The notes: generated by a model not told the origin, from the sequence alone. 64,000 nt of DNA from Candidatus Hydrogenedentota bacterium (GCA_903893795.1 CAITNO010000034.1:31997-95996), one strand, 5' to 3'. Shown: positions 41,995 through 50,760, counted from the first letter of the stretch. Made by a program: numbers and translations.

Positions 41995-43608
41995 TTAGCG
42001 CCTTTTCTCTTCGAATTTCGCGGGGGCCATGTCCCAGGCATCGACGGAATGCACCATCGCGTTGCCGCCGACGGCGCAGAACACTATGCCCGACGCCTCG
42101 GCGCTCTTGGGATAAACCACTTGTGTCACGCATTGGCGGCCGTTGGCGAAGACCTCGAGCATGGGCCCGTCGAGAAACACCCTCAACTGCAGCGGTTCGC
42201 CCGGCTTCAGCGCCAATGGCGCCTCCACGACGGTCACCGGTTTCTTGTTGTCCGAACCCTTCTTCGAATTGTATCCGGTGAACACCAGTTCGCCGTAGCA
42301 GATATCATCCCGCAACGTCGCATGGGACACATCCACGACAAGCGCCTTCTTCTCCGTGTCATACCAGATCGCCGTTTCCTCTTTTCCATCGGGTGAACGG
42401 AACACTTTCAGTCCCACCCGCTTTGCATCGCCCGGGTCAATTACCGCCGCCAGTTCGAGATGCGTGCCCGCAGCACGCGCCGCTGAAACCTCCGCGCCGT
42501 CGTTCAACGCGAAGCTCGCCCCACTGCCCCGGTTCTGCCGCAAGGCCAGGAGTTCCGGCGCGGGCGCGATGCGCATGGTTCCGTCGTCTGCGAGCGACAT
42601 GATGCGGGGCAGACTCTGGAACCCCGAGCCGGTGCGATCCTGCGCGGGCCGGGTGCGCGGGTCGGTGACCCACGCCCAGAAGACGCGACGGCCTTTGTCG
42701 TCAAGCAGGCTTTCGGGCGCGAAGAACTGCGCGCCGGGCCAGTTCATGCGCACATGCTGCTCAGGGTAGAACTTCTCGTTCTCATAGCGTCCCACGTAAC
42801 AGCGCGCCCCCACCTTGTGGCTGATACACAGCAGCACATGCTTGTCACCCAGTTTGAAGAAGTCGGGGCAGGAACAGTCCTCGTGCCGGAAGAATTCGGG
42901 CGTGTCGGGATCGGTGGTCTCGGTGGTCCAGGTCAGGTCGGGATGCTCGTAGAAGGGATGCAGCGGCTTCCAGGTGACCATGTCGGGCGACTTGCAGAGA
43001 TACAGCGTGTCTTTGCCGTTGGGAAGCGTGTTTCCACCGAGCAGGCAATAGTAGCTGTCGCCCTCGAGCCAGAGATAGGGGTCCCACACCTTGTACACGC
43101 CGTCGCCCGGTTCACCCTTCTTGGGCACGGGGATGATTGGGTTCTTGGGGTGCTTCTTCCATCGGATGAGCCCGTCATCCTCCGCCGTGGCCACGCACAC
43201 GCCCGCGTCAATGCCAAACCAGCACAGCATGGGCACGCCGTCCTTGTTGATGAACGCGTTGCCGCTGAAAATGCCCTTGTCCGCGTCGCCCGGCGCGGGG
43301 ATGAGTGTTGCGGGATGATAGGTCCAGTTCACCAGGTCGGTGCTCGACAGGTGGCCCCAGCAATGGCCGCCGTTGGGCAGCTTGGGGTCCTGGAAGATGT
43401 ACATCAGATGATAGCGGCCCTTCCAGAAAATGCAGCCGTTGGCGTCATAGGGCAGCGCCACACCCTCCTCGGGCAGGGCCGTGACGTGGTAGGTCGGCCA
43501 GTTTGTGCGCGGCTCTTTCACGATTTCCGTGGCTCCACAACTAAACAACCCCATTCCCCCCAGCAGGGCCAGGGACAACATGCACAGCCCGGCATAATAG
43601 GCCTTCAT
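41995..43608 (-). CDS. GH32-family glycoside hydrolase, predicted lipoprotein
   Basis: The 537-residue protein has a lipoprotein signal: hydrophobic LSLALLGGMG followed by the lipobox LFSC (Cys about 24). The five-bladed propeller and C-terminal sandwich of GH32 are recognisable: ALPYDANGCIFWKGRYHLMYIFQD replaces the WMNDPNG block, retaining the Asp nucleophile; VWDPYLW replaces RDP; and the ECPDFF acid/base block is HEDCSCPDFFKLG, where the Glu immediately before Cys-Pro is Ser and a Glu stands four residues before. This may be a shifted acid/base or an altered family member. GH32 enzymes cleave fructosyl or related linkages. Start 43608 follows GGAGG. The upstream aldo/keto reductase gene ends 20 bp before it. 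Confidence 0.87.
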   Translation of the reverse strand: MKAYYAGLCMLSLALLGGMGLFSCGATEIVKEPRTNWPTYHVTALPEEGVALPYDANGCIFWKGRYHLMYIFQDPKLPNGGHCWGHLSSTDLVNWTYHPATLIPAPGDADKGIFSGNAFINKDGVPMLCWFGIDAGVCVATAEDDGLIRWKKHPKNPIIPVPKKGEPGDGVYKVWDPYLWLEGDSYYCLLGGNTLPNGKDTLYLCKSPDMVTWKPLHPFYEHPDLTWTTETTDPDTPEFFRHEDCSCPDFFKLGDKHVLLCISHKVGARCYVGRYENEKFYPEQHVRMNWPGAQFFAPESLLDDKGRRVFWAWVTDPRTRPAQDRTGSGFQSLPRIMSLADDGTMRIAPAPELLALRQNRGSGASFALNDGAEVSAARAAGTHLELAAVIDPGDAKRVGLKVFRSPDGKEETAIWYDTEKKALVVDVSHATLRDDICYGELVFTGYNSKKGSDNKKPVTVVEAPLALKPGEPLQLRVFLDGPMLEVFANGRQCVTQVVYPKSAEASGIVFCAVGGNAMVHSVDAWDMAPAKFEEKRR

Positions 43609-43628
43609 AACGCCTCCTCCCCTGTGTT

Positions 43629-44801
43629 TCAGGCAAACAGTTCCCTGGCCTGCCGCATCTTTGCAGCGATGTCGAGCCCGCGCACACAGCGTGCGGTGCA
43701 GTCGGCACAGTCGCCGCAGGCGAGCGCGGACGCGCCGCCCGGAATACCGTGGTAGGTTTCGCGGGCCAGCGCCAGATCGCCGTAGCCTTCGGCGTACATG
43801 AGGCTGCGGTTGACCGTGCTGACCTGCACGCCCAGCGGACAGCCGGGCTCGCATTTGCCGCAGAGGCCGCAGTAGGTCGGCTTTACCGCCCCGGCGTAAC
43901 GTTCCAGAATCTGCTCGTCCACGCGGGTCAGTTTGAGCGAGTGCATCACCTCCACATTCTCGCGGATTTGGACGAGGTCCACCATGCCGGGCACGGCACA
44001 GGTGATGTTGGGGTCGCCCAGCACCCACTTGAGCGAGGCCTGGTGGGGGCTGATACCGCCCAGCGCCTCGGCCTTGTAACCGCCGTTCTGGGTCTTCATC
44101 GCCACCACGCCCATGCCGCTTTTCGCGACCCGCGCGATGGCATCCTTTACATCCTGTCCCGACTGGAAATTGTAGGCAAGCATGACGACGTCGAAGAACT
44201 TGTCGGGGTCGTCGGCCAGGGCGTTGAGTACATCGGCCTGGTTCTTGTGGGTGGTGCAGCCGACAAAGCGGAGCTTGCCCGCCTTGCGCAGCTCGGTGAG
44301 CGCCTCGCGCAGTTCGGCGTTTTGCACCAGCGACGCGTCATTGAACTGGTGCAGTTCGAGCACATCGATGTAGTCCGTGCCGAGGGCCTTGAGGCTCTTC
44401 TCCACACCCTCCACAACGCCCTGCTTCGTCTTGGTGCCCGGGGGAGTCTTGGTCGAGATGAACACCTTGTCGCGCCGTCCCTGGACGGCCTTGCCTACGG
44501 TCTCCTCGCTGCGCCCGTTGATGTAGACGCGGGCCGTGTCGATGTAGTTCACGCCCAGGTCCATCGCCGCCTGGATGAGCGCCGGTTCGGTGATTTGCAG
44601 CGTGCCGATGCCGATGACGTTTACCTTGAGCCCGGTCCGTCCCAGCACCCGCGAAGCGGGGCCATTGGCGGGGGCGGCTGTTTCCGGCGAGGCATTTTGA
44701 CCCAATGCGGTGCCGGCCACGCCCGCGGTGGTGGCGGTCAGCGCGCCCAGACGAAGAAATTCACGACGGCCAAAAAAGCGGGAATCACTGCTCGACGACA
44801 T
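43629..44801 (-). CDS. Tat-exported aldo/keto reductase with C-terminal Fe-S domain
   Basis: The 390-residue protein has a Tat signal with the twin arginine in GRREFLRLGALTATTAG, an aldo/keto reductase barrel and a C-terminal ferredoxin-like domain. The barrel shows GVNYIDTARVYINGRSEE (catalytic Asp and Tyr) and KVFISTKT (Lys), and LELHQFND carries the His. The C-terminal part has CGLCGKCEPGCPLGV and CGDCADCTARCVRG, two likely [4Fe-4S] sites. Such proteins are common in Planctomycetes-like genomes, where substrates are mostly unknown. Start 44801 follows GGAGG by eight bases. The gene is 20 bp upstream of GH32, so an exported sugar-processing operon is likely. Confidence 0.92.
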   Translation of the reverse strand: MSSSSDSRFFGRREFLRLGALTATTAGVAGTALGQNASPETAAPANGPASRVLGRTGLKVNVIGIGTLQITEPALIQAAMDLGVNYIDTARVYINGRSEETVGKAVQGRRDKVFISTKTPPGTKTKQGVVEGVEKSLKALGTDYIDVLELHQFNDASLVQNAELREALTELRKAGKLRFVGCTTHKNQADVLNALADDPDKFFDVVMLAYNFQSGQDVKDAIARVAKSGMGVVAMKTQNGGYKAEALGGISPHQASLKWVLGDPNITCAVPGMVDLVQIRENVEVMHSLKLTRVDEQILERYAGAVKPTYCGLCGKCEPGCPLGVQVSTVNRSLMYAEGYGDLALARETYHGIPGGASALACGDCADCTARCVRGLDIAAKMRQARELFA

Positions 44802-44970
44802 GCGAAAAGCCTCCATATCAGGTTGTTTCCGGACGTGCCCGTTGGGCGGTAAGGAGTATAGCATGAACGCGGAAAGCGGGGAACCCCATACCCCGGCGCA
44901 ACTCCCCTCCCTGCCTCCCTTGATTTCTCCTATTGACCCTTTTATACTCAAGCCATACACTGCATGTGAT

Positions 44971-44993
44971 GACCTGCCTGGTAGGGGCAGGTC
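44971..44993 (+). other. hairpin in the leader of the kelch-protein gene
   Basis: GACCTGCC (44971-44978) pairs perfectly with GGCAGGTC (44986-44993) around a seven-base loop, followed by TTCGTTTCG. It lies 44 bp before the kelch-protein start and resembles a terminator or leader hairpin. Its function is unknown. Confidence 0.5.
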
Positions 44994-45037
44994 TTCGTTT
45001 CGAATGGGAATCGACTGAAGGGTTAAGGAGAAATGCC

Positions 45038-47026
45038 ATGAACCATCAGCGTCGTCAAGGGGCGGGTACAGTTCTTTCCGCCGTACTCTGCTCGGCATGT
45101 TTCGGGCTTCTCGCCGGAACGCCCACCGGCACCGTCTGTGCCGCCAGGGACTTTGATTGGGCATTCATGAAGGGCTTCGCCGATACGGGCCATCCAGGCA
45201 TCTATGGGACCATTCTCACGCCCGCGTTGGGCAACATGCCCGGCGCCCGTGGTTCGGCCTCCACCTGGGTTGACCCCTCCGGCGCGTTCTGGCTTTTCGG
45301 AGGCTATGGCGCGGGCGCTGCGGGCGCGGCAGGCACTCTTAACGACCTATGGAAGTATGACCGCGCCACGGGCATGTGGACCTGGATGAAGGGCGCCTCC
45401 ACCACCAATCAATCGGGAAGCTACGGGTCTCTGCCGGGCACCTCCCCGGCCAGTACGCCCGGCGGCCGGACCAGTGCCGCCACCTGGGTGGACACAGACG
45501 GCAAACTCTGGCTCTTCGGCGGCAACGGCTACGATGGCGCGGGAAGCGCCGGCTGGCTCAACGATCTCTGGCAATACGACCCCACAACGGGCAACTGGAC
45601 CTGGGTCATGGGCCCCAGCACGACCTACGGAACGGGCTACTACGGCACCATACTGGTCCCGACACCCGCCAACCTCCCCGGCGCGCGCACCGGTGCCGCA
45701 TCATGGACCGATGGGTCGGGAAATCTCTGGCTTTTCGGCGGCAACGGATGCGACATCACCGGTGCCCACGCTTTTCTTAACGACCTGTGGCGGTTTTCCC
45801 CTGAAACCCAGGAATGGACCTGGGTGAAGGGTTCAAAATACGACGCACCGGCGGGGACCTACGGAACCCTCGGCGAGGCCGACGCCGACAACACGCCAAG
45901 CGGCCGCGTATACACGGCAACCTGGATTGACCCGTCGGGTTCCCTCTGGCTCTTCGGCGGGTTGGATTCGATGACCGCCACCGTCGGCTATCTCAATGAC
46001 CTTTGGAAATTCACCCCGGCCACCGGCAACTGGACCTGGATGAAAGGCCCGTCCTCCTTCGACCAACCCGGCGTTTACGGAACTCCGGGCGTGCCGACGC
46101 CCGAAAATGTGCCCAGTTCCCGTTTGTCCCCCCTTTCGTGGACCGACCCTTCGGGGGACTTCTGGCTCTTCGGAGGACTGACCCACGATGGTTCGTCCTC
46201 TCCACACGCCATAAACGACCTGTGGCGCTATGACCGCAATACCGGAAACTGGGTCTGGGTGGACGGTTCCAGCACCACGGGCCAATTCGGGAATTATGCC
46301 GCGCTGGGTGGAGCCTCCCCGGCAAGCCTACCCGGCGCCCGTTACAGTTCCTCAACCTGGATCGACAGGTCGAGTGGTGCGCTCTGGTTCTTTGGCGGTG
46401 CCGGCTATGGCGAAAGCTCCGGTCCCGACATGCTGGGCGATCTCTGGAGGACCTTTGACAACGTCCGGCCCACCGGTTCGATCGTCATCAATGACAACCG
46501 TTCTGTCACGAACAATCCCAACGTGACCCTTGCCCTCGGTTGGTCCGACGGATTTGGCTCCGGCGTGGTACGCATGCGCTTCAGCAATGATGGTGCCACC
46601 TGGTCCGCATGGGAACCCCTTGCCGCCACAAAGGCGTGGACCCTTTCCGCGGGGGACGCCCATAAAACCGTCCGTGTCATGTACCGCGACCGCGCCGGAA
46701 ACTACTCCCTTCCCCTAAGCGACTTCATCCGGCTGGACACCATTCCCCCCGAGGGTTCGATTCTCATCAACGGCGGTGCGGCCTCCACCATAAAACCCAA
46801 CGTCTCGCTGGGCCTGACGTGGACCGACGGGGATGGTTCCGGCGTCACGCGCATGCGTTTCAGCATCGACGGGGCACACTGGAGCCTCTGGGAACCGCCG
46901 CTCACTCCCAGGCCCTATGCGCTGCCGGCCACCCCTGGCTACTACACCGTGCGGGTGCAATACCTGGATGGGGGAAACAACCATTCTCCCGTTTGCAGCG
47001 ACTACATAAAGCTGCTGGCGCCCTGA
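45038..47026 (+). CDS. secreted kelch-repeat beta-propeller protein
   Basis: The 662-residue protein has a signal peptide (SAVLCSACFGLLAGTPTGTVCA) and six kelch-like repeats of about 68 residues, each with a WVDPSGxxWLFGG-type strand followed by LNDLWxYDxxTGxWTW (six LWLFGG/FWLFGG/LWFFGG copies). After the propeller come two copies of an Ig-like module of about 80 residues, GSIVINDN...SGVVRMRFSNDGATWSAWEP and GSILINGG...SGVTRMRFSIDGAHWSLWEP. The two modules are internally duplicated. It may bind carbohydrate or another surface partner. Start at 45038 follows TAAGGAG. No catalytic site is evident. Confidence 0.88.
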   Translation: MNHQRRQGAGTVLSAVLCSACFGLLAGTPTGTVCAARDFDWAFMKGFADTGHPGIYGTILTPALGNMPGARGSASTWVDPSGAFWLFGGYGAGAAGAAGTLNDLWKYDRATGMWTWMKGASTTNQSGSYGSLPGTSPASTPGGRTSAATWVDTDGKLWLFGGNGYDGAGSAGWLNDLWQYDPTTGNWTWVMGPSTTYGTGYYGTILVPTPANLPGARTGAASWTDGSGNLWLFGGNGCDITGAHAFLNDLWRFSPETQEWTWVKGSKYDAPAGTYGTLGEADADNTPSGRVYTATWIDPSGSLWLFGGLDSMTATVGYLNDLWKFTPATGNWTWMKGPSSFDQPGVYGTPGVPTPENVPSSRLSPLSWTDPSGDFWLFGGLTHDGSSSPHAINDLWRYDRNTGNWVWVDGSSTTGQFGNYAALGGASPASLPGARYSSSTWIDRSSGALWFFGGAGYGESSGPDMLGDLWRTFDNVRPTGSIVINDNRSVTNNPNVTLALGWSDGFGSGVVRMRFSNDGATWSAWEPLAATKAWTLSAGDAHKTVRVMYRDRAGNYSLPLSDFIRLDTIPPEGSILINGGAASTIKPNVSLGLTWTDGDGSGVTRMRFSIDGAHWSLWEPPLTPRPYALPATPGYYTVRVQYLDGGNNHSPVCSDYIKLLAP

Positions 47027-47060
47027 CCCGGGACCCACGGCTCCGGCCCAGTGCTCAAAG

Positions 47061-47094
47061 AAAAAGCGGCACCCGCCGTCCTGGCGGGTGCCGC
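47061..47094 (-). terminator. terminator of the DRE-TIM aldolase gene (bidirectional stem)
   Basis: GCGGCACCCGCC (47066-47077) and GGCGGGTGCCGC (47083-47094) form a 12-bp stem with a five-base loop. On the minus strand it is followed by TTTTTCTTTG, a good T-tract, so it terminates the minus-strand aldolase gene that ends at 47113. On the plus strand, after the kelch gene, the T-tract is weak (ATGTTT). Confidence 0.87.
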
Positions 47095-47112
47095 ATGTTT
47101 GGGTAAAGTCGC

Positions 47113-48054
47113 CTATATGTCGTCGGCGTTGAGCAGTTCGTCGTAGAACTCGCTGAAGGTGCTGCCGTGGACGCCCTTCATGAAGGCCAGGGCGGCGCGG
47201 GGGTGCTTGTTGAGCACGCCGGTGATGGCGTAGGGAATCTCATAGCCCCAGCGCAGTTCCTTCTTCATGTCGACGAAGTATTTCTGGATCAGGTCTAGGA
47301 TGGGACGCACATCGTACTTGGGGTTCTTCAGGAATGCCATCAGCATTTCGAGCTGGCAATTGCCTGCGGCGCGGCCGATGCCGAAGATGGTTGCGTCGAG
47401 CCGGTTGATGCCCTTGATGATGCCCTCGATGGTGTTGGCAAAGGCAAGATTGCGGTTGTCGTGGCAGTGGATGCCGACGGGCTTGCCCTGCAGGCGGGTC
47501 AGATACTTGTCGGCAAGGTAATGAATCTGCTCGCTGTAGAAGTAGCCGAAGCTGTCCACCAGGTAGACCATGTCAAAGTTGGTCGCGGCAAGCTCGTCCA
47601 AGGCCTCGTCGAGGTCCGGCTCAAGGGCGTGCGAAACGGCCATGATGTTTACGGCCACCTCGTAGCCCATGCTCTTCACATGGTTGCCCAAATGGATGGC
47701 CTTGTCAATTTCCTTCACGTAGGTCGCCACGCGGACCAGTTTCACCAGCGACTCGCTGGCAGGCAGGAAGGCGTCGTAGTCGGTGCGGCCCACATCGACC
47801 ATGATGGAGAGTTTGGTGGGGCATTCGTAGGCCACCTCCCGCAGATCTTCCTCGTCGCAGAAGCGCCAGGGGCCGAAATCACTCGTGTTGAACTGCTTCT
47901 TGTCGGCCCGGTAGCCCAACTCGACATAATCCACACCCGCCTGCGCCAAGCCGTGAAACACGTCCTTCACCAGGGCCTTGTCGAAATGCCAGTCATTCAT
48001 GAGCCCGCCGTCGCGAATGGTACAGTCGAGCACTTTGATTTCAGGTCGGTACAT
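47113..48054 (-). CDS. DRE-TIM metallolyase (4-hydroxy-2-oxovalerate-aldolase/HMGL-like)
   Basis: The 313-residue protein starts MYRPEIKVLDCTIRDGGLMND, the DxTxRDGG metal-binding start of HMG-CoA-lyase-like aldolases. GIHCHDNRNLAFANTIEG is the metal-binding HxH block, and FGIGRAAGNCQLE the glycine-rich loop. Family members cleave or condense 2-oxo-acids. Full-length homologues are often linked to nucleotide-sugar or polyketide clusters, so the substrate is open. The start at 48054 (MYRPEIK) is chosen by family alignment. The gene is monocistronic, with a strong terminator. Confidence 0.88.
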   Translation of the reverse strand: MYRPEIKVLDCTIRDGGLMNDWHFDKALVKDVFHGLAQAGVDYVELGYRADKKQFNTSDFGPWRFCDEEDLREVAYECPTKLSIMVDVGRTDYDAFLPASESLVKLVRVATYVKEIDKAIHLGNHVKSMGYEVAVNIMAVSHALEPDLDEALDELAATNFDMVYLVDSFGYFYSEQIHYLADKYLTRLQGKPVGIHCHDNRNLAFANTIEGIIKGINRLDATIFGIGRAAGNCQLEMLMAFLKNPKYDVRPILDLIQKYFVDMKKELRWGYEIPYAITGVLNKHPRAALAFMKGVHGSTFSEFYDELLNADDI

Positions 48055-48315
48055 GGTCTGTCTCCAGAGGTTCGTCTCCGCCAAACCATAGGCGGGACAG
48101 GGCGGGAAGATTACTGTATTGGCCGAAGAAGGGTCAAGTTTTTATCAGTTTTTTCAGCAGGCATGGCAGGACGGAGCCTGCCTTTTGGAATGGAGTAAAT
48201 GTTTCGCAAAGGCAAAAAGGTCCGACATCTCGGACGATAAAGCCGAGAAGACCAACAGACCCGCTTCATGCTGTGCAGGGCGCCGATATCTCGATGCTGA
48301 AAGACCGTGCGGTGT
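48055..48315. other. intergenic region without recognisable gene
   Basis: This stretch of 261 bp lies between the aldolase and MFS genes, both on the minus strand. It should hold the aldolase promoter. No RNA gene or strong hairpin is visible. Confidence 0.4.
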
Positions 48316-49890
48316 TTAGGCTTGCAGCGCCTCGGCCTTGATTTGCGCCTGCATGCGCGCCGAGTCACGCTTCACAAAGAACATGGCTGCCGAGAAGAGC
48401 AGCAGACCGGACACGATGTAGATGGCGGAGGCGCCGGAAATGGCGTGGCCCATGCCGTTTTCCTTGTAGCTTTCGGCGATGTATCCGGCGACGATGGGGG
48501 CCAGCGCGCCGCCGCCCCAGGCAACCATGTTCATGAAACCGGCGGCCATACCGCGCAGTTCGGGACGGATCACGTCATAGACAGACGCAAAGATGTTGGA
48601 GTCGTAGATGCCTTTGAACAGGCCCCAGCCCGCCAGGGTGGCAATGAGGATGACCTTGGTGTGGGCCTGGCCGCAGAGAAACACGAAGGGCACGGCGCAA
48701 AGCACGCCGAGCATCTGCACCAGAATGCGGCCGCGGGGCGTCTTGGACCGCAGGAAATCGGCCAGCACGCCGCCGCTGGGGCTGCCGATCATACTGGCCA
48801 ACTGCAGTGGCATGGTCGCGAAGAGGTTCGCCGCGGCCAGCATCGCCATGTCGCTTGCGTAGAGGTTCTCCACCACGAAGGTGGGCATCCACACCAGGAG
48901 AATCACCGCCACCGAATTTGCGCAGAAGAAGGCCAGCAGCAGCAGCACGGCAGAGGGCGTGGAGAAGAACAGCTTGAAGAAGGCCCAGAACTCCTTGTCC
49001 TTGCGCAGCCTGCGCAGCCCAATGAGCACCACGCCCACCACGGTGGCCAGACCACCGCCCACGTAGGCCTTGATGGTATCGACAATCGTCGGGTCGGGCT
49101 TAATGGTCATGATCGACCAAGCCGTCAGCGCCACGCCCGCCGCGAGCAGCCCAATTCCGAATATGGCGGTCAGGTTCAGGAAAGGCGTCCTGTCCACCGG
49201 GGCGGAGGAAGGCACCCGCAGCAGATGGGGGTCCATGCCTGTGTCGGCAAGCGTGTCGGCCCGGTCGGCCGCACCGCGTTTCGGCTCGTACAGAAAGCGC
49301 CACAGGACCAGCGCCAAAACAAGACCCAGCCCGCCGAAGACCACAAAGGGTATCCGCCATCCCCACCTTGCCCCCAAAAAGCCGGCGAGAACGCTGCCCC
49401 CGATGGTGCCGATGTAGACACTGGTCTGATTGATGCTCATGGCCCGGGACCGCGTCGCCTTGCCGTGGTAGTCGCTGACCATGGACATGGCGGCGGGGAA
49501 ATAGAACGCCTCCCCCAGTCCCTCCATGGCCAGGAATGCGAACAGCACCCAGAAGCTGTGCGCCGCGGCGGTGCCCATGCAGATCACACTCCACACGCAC
49601 AAGCCGACAAGGACCGCGGTCCTGCGGCGCACACGGTCCACGGTGAATCCGGCAAACAGGGCACAAAGGCCGTAGGAATAACCGAAGGCCGAACCGAGCA
49701 TGCCGCCAGTCGGCTTGTCCAACCCAAATTCACCGCGTATCAGCGGCATGTTCGCGTTGAGCGCCATGCGGTCGGCGTAGTTGAAGAAGGTGATGCACCA
49801 CAGCATCGCCACGATGGCCCATTTGTAGCTGGATGGTAATCGCCGTCCCGAGTCGCTGATCAGTTCACCCTGGTATGCCGCTGTGCTCAT
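48316..49890 (-). CDS. major facilitator superfamily transporter
   Basis: The 524-residue protein has about 12 membrane segments. It starts MSTAAYQGELISDSGRRLP, then the first helix, KWAIVAMLWCITFFNYADRMALN, with the anion:cation-symporter-type NYADR motif; the MFS loop 2-3 signature is GFTVDRVRRR. The central cytoplasmic loop is long (LYEPKRGAADRADTLADTG). ACS-type members carry organic acids or sugar acids. The first 19 codons are duplicated, diverged, at 49981-50040. The ribosome-binding site is GGGAGAGG. A palindromic repeat lies between the two starts. Confidence 0.9.
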   Translation of the reverse strand: MSTAAYQGELISDSGRRLPSSYKWAIVAMLWCITFFNYADRMALNANMPLIRGEFGLDKPTGGMLGSAFGYSYGLCALFAGFTVDRVRRRTAVLVGLCVWSVICMGTAAAHSFWVLFAFLAMEGLGEAFYFPAAMSMVSDYHGKATRSRAMSINQTSVYIGTIGGSVLAGFLGARWGWRIPFVVFGGLGLVLALVLWRFLYEPKRGAADRADTLADTGMDPHLLRVPSSAPVDRTPFLNLTAIFGIGLLAAGVALTAWSIMTIKPDPTIVDTIKAYVGGGLATVVGVVLIGLRRLRKDKEFWAFFKLFFSTPSAVLLLLAFFCANSVAVILLVWMPTFVVENLYASDMAMLAAANLFATMPLQLASMIGSPSGGVLADFLRSKTPRGRILVQMLGVLCAVPFVFLCGQAHTKVILIATLAGWGLFKGIYDSNIFASVYDVIRPELRGMAAGFMNMVAWGGGALAPIVAGYIAESYKENGMGHAISGASAIYIVSGLLLFSAAMFFVKRDSARMQAQIKAEALQA

Positions 49891-49939
49891 GCTTTTTTCG
49901 CCTCTCCCTGGGTTGCGGAATAGAATGTGGGCGGGAAGT

Positions 49940-49980
49940 ACACCCCCCGCCGCTTCGCGGCACCCCCCTCAAGGGGGGAC
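49940..49980. repeat. palindromic repeat family 2, variant A
   Basis: On the minus strand it reads GTCCCCCCTTGAGGGGGG, then TGCCGCGAAGCGGC, then GGGGGGTGT. It is the same unit as 40810-40850 with one longer G run. The base before it on this strand completes the stop codon of the MFS remnant. Confidence 0.88.
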
Positions 49981-50040
49981 CTAAGGCAGGCGCCTGCCCG
50001 AATCGCTGATCAACCCACCCTCGTATGCCGCTGTACTCAT
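49981..50040 (-). pseudogene. orphan 5' end of an MFS transporter gene
   Basis: Reading from ATG 50040, it encodes MSTAAYEGGLISDSGRRLP and stops at TAG 49983-49981. The intact MFS gene starts MSTAAYQGELISDSGRRLP. About 45 of 57 bases agree, and eight of ten codon differences are synonymous, so this was once a second gene under coding selection. The stop codon is created at the junction with the palindromic repeat (CCT TAG GTCCCCCC). It appears to be a tandem MFS paralogue, deleted down to its first 19 codons. Confidence 0.85.
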
Positions 50041-50103
50041 GCTGACCCACCCGTCCCTGAAGGTTAAGAAAAACTGACCCGAATTTACCCAAGACCGCTG
50101 GGG

Positions 50104-50760
50104 CTACTTCTCCGCGTTCTTCTTCGCCAGATTGCGCTGGCGCATGAACTCAAAGACGCCGGGCAGCAGCGATATGAAAATGATGGCCATGACCACGTAC
50201 GAGAAATGGTTCTTCACCACCGGAACATTGGCGAACATGTACCCGCCCAGCGTGAGCAGATTTACCCAGAGAACTCCCCCGAGCACATTGTACGTGAGGA
50301 ATCTTGCGTAGCTCATGCTGCCCATGCCGGCGACGAAGGGCGCAAAGGTGCGCACGATGGGCACGAAGCGGGCAATGATGATCGTTTCCGAACCGTAGCG
50401 CTCAAAGAACTCATGGGTGCGGTCCAAGTGCTTCTTGTTGAGAAAACGCACCTTTTCCCCGCGGAAAATACGCGGTCCGAGGTAATGACCGACGGCGTAA
50501 TTGATGGTGTCGCCCAGCACGGCCGCCACGCAGAGCATGCCGATGATGGCCGCCACGTTAAGTTTGCCCATCGAGGCGAACACACCCGCCGCAAACAGCA
50601 GCGAGTCGCCCGGCAGGAACGGCGTGACCACCAGCCCTGTTTCGCAGAAGACAATCACGAACAGCAACAGATAAGTCAGTGCGCCGTAATTCTCGATGAT
50701 CTTGTCCAGATACTTGTCCAGATGCAGAACGATGTCCATAGCCAGGCGAATGTATTCCAT
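50104..50760 (-). CDS. DedA/SNARE-associated family membrane protein
   Basis: The 218-residue protein has the DedA hallmarks: YLLLFVIVFCETGLVVTPFLPGDSLLF, GDTINYAVGHYLG, and RFVPIVRTFAPFVAGMGSMSY, followed by two helices and a basic tail. The conserved Arg of the FxRFxPxxRxxxPxxAG region is present. DedA proteins are lipid or undecaprenyl-phosphate flippases and proton-dependent transporters of the cytoplasmic membrane. The start at 50760 (MEYIRLAMD) is chosen by family length; residues further upstream are translated repeat DNA. Confidence 0.92.
   Translation of the reverse strand: MEYIRLAMDIVLHLDKYLDKIIENYGALTYLLLFVIVFCETGLVVTPFLPGDSLLFAAGVFASMGKLNVAAIIGMLCVAAVLGDTINYAVGHYLGPRIFRGEKVRFLNKKHLDRTHEFFERYGSETIIIARFVPIVRTFAPFVAGMGSMSYARFLTYNVLGGVLWVNLLTLGGYMFANVPVVKNHFSYVVMAIIFISLLPGVFEFMRQRNLAKKNAEK

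Noticed and set aside
43609..44028. N-terminal extension of the GH32 gene
   Set aside because: The extra 140 residues are an alternative-frame reading of the aldo/keto reductase gene; the lipoprotein signal and GGAGG fix the start at 43608.
49891..50103. Small RNA or riboswitch before the MFS gene
   Set aside because: The structure is fully explained by the palindromic repeat and the diverged MFS 5' remnant.
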